DNA from: Phoronis ovalis
Lineage: Eukaryota; Phoronida; Phoronidae
Assembly: GCA_028565635.1 (NCBI GenBank)
Contig: JAOXYB010023380.1
Location: 1-16,577, forward strand
Length of the DNA stretch: 16,577 nucleotides
Direction of reading: 5' to 3'
This document shows, one piece after another, positions 1 to 10,400 of this stretch. The position numbers and the translations under genes were made by a program. Below the pieces are notes generated by a model, which was not told the origin of the DNA, did no database searches, and saw only the letters and a program-made list of their open reading frames with translations. The stretch's first letter is position 1. Every line of letters begins with the position of its first letter.

Positions 1-335
1 AGTTCAAGTTTGTAGATGAAAAACAGTTATTTTTTTCTGAAAATAGCTTTTATTTGATATATTACCGAATTCAAACTAATTAGCTCAGGATTTGTAAAGT
101 TTAGAGTTTTAACTTAAAAAATATACACTTATGTTGTCTACCTCTTTATTTAATAACTAAAACAGGTTGAAATATATATACACCTCTTTGTACCCCCTAT
201 AGAGGAGATGCCGATTGACCAATCTTCCATACTTTACATATTTGAAATTCGTTTTCTAGCCAACTCTCTTACTGTATTTTACACATCAGAATGGTAATAC
301 ACTAAGTAAGCATTTCGAAAGATTTTAAATCAAAT

Positions 336-341
336 TTTATT
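336..341 (-). terminator. Candidate poly(A) signal AATAAA of TUBGCP6
   Basis: Going downstream from the stop codon at 1377, the first AATAAA on the minus strand is at 341-336, which would give a 3' UTR of about 1.05 kb. Further AATAAA copies occur at 150-145 and 54-49. In such AT-rich sequence the hexamer arises often by chance, so this is only a candidate. Confidence 0.3.
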
Positions 342-709
342 GTTAAGAAAATAAGCAAAATATTCAATAAAATTAATTACTTTTTCCGTCACAAGATGCA
401 ATGCTTGAAATTGCCGCTTATTGCTTTGTCAGTAAATAAAGTCAGATTACTCAATATTTAAATTTTTAACCAACAATCAATCTATGGCATGATAGTGATA
501 ATAATGGTTTTAAAAACAATATATTATTAGTGCAAAGCACAGTTTAGATGTTTGAGCAGAAATGTTGCTTTCAGATTTTAGATGGTAGTTTGATTAGTTC
601 AATGATGCAGTTTCTTAACATGCAAATGTCATATTAATGTTGATATTACGTTGCAGATACAACGTTGTGTGCCCACTGGGAAAAATATAAAAATAAATTA
701 TTTTGCCTT

Positions 710-802
710 GGGACGTATTATAATTGGGGACATATATGCGTCCCACAAATGTCTGACGATTCATGAAATGAAGACACATTTGTGGATGCATATATATGTC
801 CT
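710..802. repeat. Imperfect inverted repeat (hairpin or MITE-like)
   Basis: Left arm 728-754 (GGACATATATGCG then TCCCACAAATGTCT) pairs with right arm 774-802 (ACACATTTGTGGATGCA then TATATATGTCC), with one AT insertion and few mismatches around a loop of about 19 bases. A second nested inverted repeat pairs GGGACG at 710-715 with CGTCCC at 739-744. Such compact paired arms are typical of hairpin-forming repeats or remnants of small inverted-repeat transposons. No target-site duplication was identified. Confidence 0.6.
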
Positions 803-1376
803 CGACTATAAACCATAGTTCACCAAAATCTTCAGTGTTCACCTGAATTCTCGAAAAGCAAGTCTTCAGGACAAAAAATACTACACTGTGCACTTTGCTG
901 CAGTTTAGGGTGGACTAGACTTGTTCTTACAAATAATTACATTCCTGCATATTTCATGCTTGCTATGTCTGGGAGTTGTTCATAGTTTTTTTTACAAATA
1001 GGTAAGTTACACTTCAACATTTTTGACTACCACTTCCATATCAAAATAAGTGAAATCATTTTCAGTGGTAAAAGTGTTTCCATAATAATAGTTGTCGTTT
1101 TTTGTAATATTTTGTTAATGGTTTGGCACAACTGACAACTTGTAGAAATTTTTGAATTACAAGTATATTTTGGCAAGCAAGTCCTTTTTGTAATATAGTT
1201 TCAGCTTCATCTATAATTATTTGTTTTTAAACAAAAAGTGAAATGTAAGCTTGTATAGCTTGCTATCAAATTTCAACTAGTTAATCAGTTCATTATGTTT
1301 CGACATTTTGTAGTAGTTTCCTCATAACAGTGCAAATATCTTTAGTGCTTTGGGAACGGTTAAGCAATGACAAATA

Positions 1377-1468
1377 TCATGCCTTGTGATAGTATTCATT
1401 GAAATTTAGTCGAAGGAGTAGCTCTTGCAAATGTGGTTGATATCCTCTGAGTGCTAAGTTGTTGATAA
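1377..1468 (-). CDS. TUBGCP6: TUBGCP6 terminal coding exon with stop codon
   Basis: This short last coding exon lies 1.74 kb downstream of the previous one, past the intronic repeat array, and is easy to miss. It encodes INNLALRGYQPHLQELLLRL and NFNEYYHKA, then TGA at 1379-1377, with Val1196 formed by G|TT across the junction. The RGYQPHL...LRLNFN-x-YY ending is the C-terminus typical of GCP6. The acceptor ends TTATTTCAG before 1468. Confidence 0.96.
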
Positions 1469-4400
1469 CTGAAATAAAATAAAGAACTATTACAAGCATG
1501 CCTGACATAAATCCTTATTACACTAAGCTCTAAACCCGGGGAGTCACTTCCAAAGATTGCCTATGCGGAGGCTCAGTCCGCACTTCAAAAACCAGCCCTT
1601 TTCCTGAACTAAAAAGGAAAAATACCCCTTTCCTGGAGTGAAAAGGCAAAAAATCAAACCACCACTTTCCTTGTTTTACAAGATAGAAATACTGGTTTTT
1701 AAAGTCAAAATTATACCTGATCTGTATTTTGTTCTGTACTAACTCTATATCGAATAAGAAGCTGATTACATAAAAACTGAAGCTGTTATCACTGTGAAAA
1801 CAAATATCTTACAAATGATCTAGGTAAAAAATATACCTGTACTTTGACCTGTATTTAACATGTACCAAATATAAAGCTGTTTGGATAAAAACTGCAGAAA
1901 CTGTTGTGCATAACAAAAAATCTCGAAACTCGGATCAAGATTTGACCCACTTTTCAAAGCTATTCTAAAATCCCATCTTGCCTAATACACCCATTCACCT
2001 TTGGCCTTCATAAATCTACCTTCGAATTGTCCAGCATAGCTCAAAGGGACTTAACCTCTCACCAGTTGGCCATGTTGGAAGTAATCAAAGTCACAATTAT
2101 AAAAGAGCAGTATTTTGACCTGTATTTACCCTGTACCGAATGTGAAGCTGTTCCAATAAAACAGGTCAAAATTATACCTGATCTGTACTTTGACCTTTAC
2201 TTGCCCTGTGTTGAATATGAAGCTGATCAAATAAAAACTGAAAGTGTTACTGTGATATATCAAACATGGCCACCAGACGTCATTGGAAGTGATGCAGGTC
2301 AAAATTATAATCTACTTGTACTTTGAAGTGTATTTACCCTGCACCGAATATGAAGCTGATTGGATAAAAACTGAGCAGTTATTGCGAGACAAAGAAAGTG
2401 TTATGCACAACAATAAACATCGAAGATTCGGATTGGCATTTGACCAACTTCTGAAGGTCATTTTAAAATGTCACCTAGCCTAATTCGCTCACCAACCCAT
2501 GACCTTTTTGTGAATCCACGTTCAAATCGTCTAGTCAACAAAGCCACCAGTTTGCACTTTGACCTGTATTTACTCTGTACCAAATACGAAGCTGATCATA
2601 TATAAATTGAAGCTGTTATTATGAGGTACTATCTCGAGAACAAATATGGCAGCAGTTGGCCATCTTGGAAATCATCCAGGTCAAAATCATAACCGACATA
2701 TACTTTGATTTGTATTTATCCTGTACCGAATATGAAGGTGATAGGATAAAAATAAAAAAAGTCTTTACTGTCGTAGCTTTGGATCATAGTTTACCCACTT
2801 CTCAAGGCCATTTTAAAATATCACCTAGCCTAATATGTTCAGCACCCTATGGCCTTCATGACACCTTTGAATCATCTAGTCAACGTTTGGCCTTTCTGGA
2901 AAGTGGTACAACGTGTTGGGAACAAACTTTTGGGAACAAACATGGCCACCAGTCAGCCGATCTTGACCTGAAATTACACCTGACATGCACTTTGACCTGT
3001 GCTTACTCCGTACTGAATATGAAGCTGATTGGATAAAAATTGAAGCTGCTATTACGAAACACAGAAGGTGTTGGGCACAACAACGACGATTATATGTCCA
3101 TTTCAAAATGTGAGATGGACATAAAAACTTTCAATAATAAATTAAATGTAAAAAGTGTAAGTCTCCCAGGAAAAAAGACTTGACAGCTAAGTGTGTATGT
3201 GTTAACATACCTTTGAATAAAAATGCTGAATACTCCTTGAAAGTACGACATGTTGCAACCATGTTGTTAAATGCTAAATGTATCATCTCCCCCGACTGAG
3301 CATCTTGCTGCCATGCTGATGACAACAGTTGCGTGCGGAACTTGAGAATGAGACTAAATATGTCTGTGATCACTTTCATCAGAGGGGCAGCTTTCTTGTT
3401 CAAGAGGCATCTGAAAAAAGATGAAAGGGTTTTCCTGGGTAATATAAATCATGTAGCTAAAAGTAAGATAGAAGGCGCACCTGAAATGAGTAAGAAATAT
3501 GATCAGCTTAGCGGTAACATCATTGTATTGCTTCAATATGTCAACATATTACTTTAGGCTGGAACCACTTCTACCATTGTGCATTTCATGTGATAAAATA
3601 AGGCACCCATTGCAGCACTAACCATTTAAGGCTCCGAGGAAGATAGTCTTCAACCCATTCACGGTGATTGGTGAGCATATTATTTTGTAAGGATTTAAAC
3701 ATTTTTTTATCCAAAATAGAGAGTTATCAAAAGGAAAATTGCAATACATTACTTTAAACAGTAATCACCTGAATATGGCTCTGTTTAGATATTCAGCGTG
3801 CCGGTGATGGAGATCGTCCAAACTGTGTACATTGTTTGTGAGGTCATCTTCAAATTCTTTCCATGTCACATGAATAATTTGATTTGCTATATAACCTTGC
3901 ATGACTTTAACAAAATGTTGCATTTCGTGTCTGTACAGTTGAAGTTGACGGAACTGCACAGAACTACCAACATTGTTTATGACAGCTGCAACATTTCCAA
4001 ACAAAACATGTTTACAACACTATCAGTAGTTTAAAATTTCCAAAATCACCACTGACAATTACTGGTAAGCACATATTTTAAGTTAAATTTTACACTTATA
4101 TTATTATAAATCATCTTTTTTATAGTAACAAGCATCTAGTTACTAGCACTTGTGTAGACAGCCAATTCGTACATGATAGGAATAAGGAATGTAACACAAG
4201 CGCATGCTACAAACCATTCAATATCCTCAGAATTTGTTTTAGTTTCAGGTTTTTTTAGCCAAACATTGTATGTGAACAATTTTAAAAATTTACCCTAAGC
4301 TGAGTTAGCACATTACATTTCATGCTTAGATCTGCTAAAAGTTTGATTATGCCTAAAATTCAAATGAATGTACTCGTCTTAATTACGGTAGTTTGTGTAT

Positions 4401-7400
4401 ACACAGACTTACCACTTCTCTTCAAACGATACACAACATCTTTGAGAACCCAAACAATGCGTCTGAGTTGTAGCATGAATGAGAAGACTTTACCATACTT
4501 ATTCAAGCAATTATCAGTGATGACTATATTCAATGGCCAGTCCACCTTATATCGAAGTTCAAGACAGTTTAGGGTATCAGAGGCTGAAAAGTAGACAGTT
4601 CAAAAATTTTAAAAGACAAATGTGCACTGACATGGACCATAAGCATTAATTCAGTGTCACCACTATGAATCTTCATCATGATGTCTAAAAAAAGTGTATA
4701 TACTAAGTTTAGTCTGTTTATAACTTCTTGCACCTAAACTTCACTATAAGTGCATCATGATGCATTCATAATTAGTCCTCATTTGCTTGCTTGGTTAGAT
4801 TACAGCATATTTAGGTTAACTTTCAAACTTTATATACTCAACAAATTCACAGTTTCAAAGGTTACTCACCATTTTGTCGGAAAACGTCTGGCATAAATTT
4901 TAATGCAAAGCTGAGTCTTTTTACGTACTCATTGTCTTTATGCACGGAAGACTGCACTGCTCTGGATAAAACACTGTTAAGAAATGCTGGATTCAACATT
5001 CGTTGAGGATGTGGGTTAGTTGATAACTGCAACAAAAAATTTGTCTCAACATATTTAACTGACTAAGAATACATGATCGTCCTATTCATAAAAGAAATTT
5101 AAACTTAAAATTGGATAACTGTGTAATTAGTTACATTAGTTCTGTTATTTACAAAAAAACTTTGCAGGTCTTTTCTCTTAGTAGTATTTCTTTTCAAATT
5201 TTTAACAGTAGAATTAATTTTTTAAAAGTGCAGCAAATGGATGTAACATTTTTATATGTGTGCAAAGCATCCAAGAAATGTCTAATGTTGAAATACTGCT
5301 TGTAATTGTTTCCATTTATAGGTATATAGTTTGAGATATTCTTTGAACCTCCAGAATAAATGCTTGAACAGAATAATGTACCTTTTCAAACAGCTGGTCA
5401 CTCAGCATTTGGGAATATTCTCCATCTTGCATTAAAAGAAATTTCCTTAAAGCCTCAAAGTGTTTCTCAATACTCATGTCTATGGTAAAGTAGTTAACAA
5501 TGCACTTGTTTACCAGAGTAACTCTGAAAATTATATAACTTTTTAAGAAAAATTCAAAATGGTAATGAACAAATTGATGCTAGCGACATTACTGCAATTC
5601 TTACTGTTTATTAAAATATCAATTACCATAATGTAAGCAATTCCGATCTTTTGCTTGAACCTAAGCTACAAACAAAATTCACGAAATGTCCAGGCTTTCT
5701 TTTCCTTATAGACACTTTTAAAACATTTCAAACAGATGCCTCGGTGCTTATTATCAAAAGATCTGGAGTGCAAGCCTTCGTCTTTGTGAGCTTAGCCTTC
5801 AAATGGCATAGAATTACAAAACATAATTCAATAATCCTGAACCCTATTACTCTAGTGTCGAACAGGCGAATACATTGGGAGTTACATTTATTAAAGGAGA
5901 CCAAAAGTAGACAACAGATGAGGTTCAATGCTGAATATTAACTGATCTGCATTGCATAAATAGGCCTAGCATTATAACTAGTCTGGTCTTATATTCTACC
6001 AAACTACTTACTGTGCTAGCAGAGGCGATGTTAGCGACTTTTTCATAAGTATAGGTAGAGACATGTATTGATGTGTTTTGACATCTGTGTCCTCAGTGAT
6101 TCCATATTCTTGAATTCCTGTTATTGGATCCAGGACAATCTGAGCTGTTAAATCTGGAGCTGGAGGCTCATCTTGAAAAAGTATTAGTGTTTCACCAATA
6201 TAAATATTAATAGATAAAGTTTACGGCTGCTGCGTAATTAAATTTAGAATAGTACAGAATTAACCTTTTAATGCTATCATGCCATTTAAAAATAATGAGT
6301 CAATGTTTTCTGTTTACATCAGACCCTGTCAGTACTGGATAAAATACAAAGATGACAAGGAATGTTGTTGTAAATTTCATTTATTTAAAATGGCAGCTAG
6401 TCTGCACTGAACAAAAAAAGCTTGTACTGCTTGTCCATATTGTTAATTGGGAAGCAGATATAATAGTTGTCCATAAAAATGTACAATTATCATTGTTATT
6501 TAGTTTAAATCCAGATAGCAATTGGTGAAAACCTTTATTTTGTTTAAATAGAAGAGAAAGTAAAAGAATGAATACTATTAATCTACACAGAAAGGCATAT
6601 GTTTACTAGGGTCACGCCGAAATCATGGAATGGTACAACAGTAGAAATATATAATTGATTATGTCAGTTATACACCTTTAAACCAAATCTCCACTACAGT
6701 AACAACCTTAGCATGGTATGAGTGCTTTTAATTTATTTCTTTGAATCTAATAGCACTAGAAAACTTACATATCACATCATAATTGTCCCGATATGGTTCC
6801 ACATCTTCCACAGGCCAAGCAGTACATAGGTCTCCGTCTCCATCTATTTCTTCCAAAATACCTGAAAAGATTATTGGAATCAGAATTTAACAATTCTATA
6901 ATTTTTCTCCAATTAACAACAAATAACATAGCAAATGAGGAAAAAGATTCTACTTCTGTATCATTTTTTTTATTCTTCTCGGAAATGTATCACACATATG
7001 CTTATAAATAAACATCTTCTCCCATAAACTATAATGCGCACTGATATTAATTATTTAAGTGTCCTTCGCTTCGTATGTTGTTTTTGTACAAATAAAATTG
7101 GCATATTGCATCAAAAAGCTGTTTTTTGACCTTTTTGTTAAGACAAATAACTTGCATATGAAATGTCTAATCTACTATGGCTATTTATAACTCAATTGAT
7201 GACTTGTAAATTTGGGGCCTTTTGTGAGTTTTACAATGTTAATGTTGCACACAGCTGTGGAAGTACAAATTTGACAAACTGCAGTGGCTCAGAGTGACAT
7301 AAAGTCATTATCATCTTGAATTAGTAATCCTCAACTTCTAACCTTCCAGATTATTGTACTTTCTACAGTTAGTAACTGGTGAGATATTTAATCCAGAATC

Positions 7401-10400
7401 TGAGAATGAAGAAATCAAAAGCAATAAATTTAAACATCAAGAACACAAGATGCTGTACTTCGCCTGTTCTTTTATGATGTCACATTCCTATGATTAGGAG
7501 TACACAAGCAGCTGGTAGCTATTCCCCAGAAAACGTACATTTCGAACTACATGGGATTGTAAACCACTCAGCTGTTTTCTACATGTTAATCTCTTAATTA
7601 TAGGAAAGCATGTCACCAACGATAACACAAGGTGAAATTACACTGGAATTAAAAAATAGCATATCAAAGTAAACGTGCTACAAGTCCTTCTAGAATTTTT
7701 TTTTACTATTTAATTTTTTTTATAATTATTTTGATTAGTGTGATGTACTTTTGTTGCAAATAAAACAATTTACAAAAAAAGTCTACTCACTATCCAATAT
7801 ACGTCACTTTTTTTGCCATATTATGGATAGTGAAATGTAGTAAAAAAAAAAAATTTCGTGAAGTTTTTTATTTATCAAGAATCAAATCTTATTAAAATTT
7901 TTTTTTTAAATGCTCAAGGGCTTGTAGCAAATCTACTATCAGTGCAAAATAATATAATAATTATACCTTCAATCCTAGGTACATCAGACAACGAAGCTTT
8001 GCGATTTTCACCTAATTTGTCTCCATATAGCAATCTTTGAACAGAAGAATCTGAGGAGTGACCAAAAACATTTCTAGCTCTAAACTTTTGTAATCGTTGG
8101 GCATCCATATCTACAAACTCCGATTCCTTGGTTGAATACATCTCACTTTGCATTTGTATATGTGGTCTGAAAGACATTTCTTCAGTTTCGATCAATGCTG
8201 GTTGCTTCCTAGGTCTTCGACGCACTACTTCAAAAGATCTATCTAAAGATTCTTTAGTCGCAAACATAGTATCTAATCGTTTTAACCTAGGCGCTGTAAT
8301 GCCATATTCCCCACGAGAGACTTCTGATACATGTCCAAATACACTAGCTTTTTTCGTTATTTCTGTCTGTGGCTTTGACTCGTCAGATGAATGACCATGT
8401 TGGCTGCATTTTTTAGAAACCCTTTGTGAACTAACTGATTCTTTAGCTACATCAAATCCATCAACTTTCTTTATATGAATTTTTTCCTTTACCTCTGTTG
8501 ATTCCTTTGTCGCATGTGATGCCTCAAAAGTTTTTAAATGTGGTTTTTCAACTATTTCTTCTGATTCTTTGGATGAATATGAACCTGGAATAAATTTTAA
8601 ATGTTTTTTCTCTGAAATTTCTGTCTCGAAAGACTCTTTTGTAACATGTGAGCTGTCAACACTTCTTAAATGTGGTCTGTTGAGAGTTTCCGTTGATTCT
8701 ATAGATGAATGAGACCATTCAACAAGTTTCAGTTGTTTGCTATCTGAAATCTTTGTTGGGTCAACATTTACGGCATTTTGTTTCATTGGTGTTGCTTCAT
8801 TACTTTTGTTCACAGCATTCTGGTTCACACTAACAGATCCATCACTGTACACTGAGTTGACAAGATCACATGATTCAGACTGACTGGAAGTTTTCACATC
8901 AATTTCTGAATGTGACTTCCAACTTGATTGAGCTTCTTCTGCATTACATCCATGTTCCTTTTCCTCTACATCATCAACCCCAATATGCAGTATTTCATCA
9001 TTGGCACATTCTAAGGCTGTTTTTGCCCAGTTTGGTATATTATCTGAGGTCACTACATCTAATCCAAATGCTGGAGCAAGAGGTCCCTTTAAGCCTTCTT
9101 TTGCCCATGATGGCAAAGAGTCAACATTTTTTAACATAGGTAGGTCTACATAGTTGGAGTTTTCTGCTGTCATATCAGTAACTTGAAGTGACAGACCATC
9201 CAATTTCTCTGTTTGATCATCAAAATCTTTTCCTTTCACTTCCAGAGGTAACTTTTCATCTGATTTTTTCATTCCCTCTCGGGCCCATTTTGGTAGATCC
9301 ACTAAAGATACATCGTCCGACTCTACAGATGGCTGTGGAGTAGCAGTAGAAATGTCTAATAAAGTCCCCATGTTTCTGCTTTTATCTGACAAAACACCTC
9401 TTTGTTCAGTATGTACACTGGCCTGCTCACTAGAAACAGCTGATAAAGCTGCATCTAAATCTGAAGATTTTTTCACTGGCTTAATTTCAATTTTTCTGCC
9501 TTGTATTTCCTGCATGTCTATCAAGTACTGCTCAGGGGTAACTTGAGCACTGTCAACAATTTTATTAGATGTCAAGTTTTCTAGCTTGTCTTGACTAGTA
9601 ATATGCACCAATCCATCTGCATGGTCTGTTATGGAACCTATTTCCTGTTGTTTCTTTACCTATGAAATGCACACAGAAGTGGTCACAAAAATTATACACC
9701 TGGTAACAATGTTTCTGTCCAAAATGAAACTCACATATCAGGGAAGAATTGCTTTACCGTTTTTCTCACCCATTTCAAAGAAGTAAGACATTAAAAACCC
9801 AAACAAAATGAAAATTCTATTACCACTCTTTCAGAATTCCAACATTTTTTTCACAAAGAATTGAAAACAAAGAAACCAACAAGAACTTGCTTCACATATA
9901 ATATTCTTAATCGATTTTATGTATATTTTGGATAAGCACACATGCATTTTGAGTGAGTGAGTGTTATACATCTATTATGAGTAAGGATCTTACCCAGCTC
10001 CGTTATCTACAGCCCCAAAAAGATGTAGATAAAAACGGGTTCCTTAAAACATGTGGAGCACCTTTGTGTTTAAGAATGAATCCTTCACATGTGCAGAGAA
10101 ATGTGAAGCAATCATAAAATATGTCATGAACTGTGGAATCAATCCATTTGGTTTGTTACACAATAACTTATTGCCAAAAATACCTCATTATCATCTTTTT
10201 GTTGACTCTCCTTCATTTCTAGCTGCCAATTTGTTTCGTCTTGTTGAATAGCTGACAATCTCTCAACATCTAACTTGTGTCGCCTAACTCTCCACAGTGC
10301 CCTCTGTTCACGATAAGCAGCTGCTTCAGAAAGCTTAGCATAATATTCTACTAATTCTTCCCTGAAAAACAACAATACTATATATAGCAATCTGTATACT

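Larger units (their letters stand above)
1..1376. other. 3' flank and probable 3' UTR of TUBGCP6
   Basis: No coding sequence recognised. The part next to the stop codon is presumably 3' UTR on the minus strand. It holds the hairpin-like inverted repeat at 710-802 and three AATAAA hexamers. A 92-codon open frame on the minus strand at 893-615 overlaps the hairpin and shows no family resemblance. Confidence 0.5.
1469..3210 (-). other. Last TUBGCP6 intron, 1742 bp, filled by repeats
   Basis: This is the longest complete intron here. It holds a small tandem duplication at 1593-1652, a short perfect stem at 1564-1582 (TGCGGA/TCCGCA with a 7-base loop), and the repeat array at 1701-3110. Open frames on both strands within it come from the repeats and are not judged genes. 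Confidence 0.85.

Noticed and set aside
615-893. 92-codon minus-strand open frame downstream of the gene
   Set aside because: It spans the hairpin, has no recognisable domain, and lies in the likely 3' UTR.
2027-3036. Three plus-strand open frames (99, 66 and 126 codons) over the intronic array
   Set aside because: They consist of the repeat cores and their spacers, change frame between copies, and have no family match that I recognise. I treat them as repeat-derived.
1701-3110. CRISPR array
   Set aside because: The repeats are long and diverged with spacers of irregular length, in a eukaryotic intron.
8128-9546. Plus-strand open frames opposite the large exon
   Set aside because: They are antisense shadows of a strongly supported coding exon.
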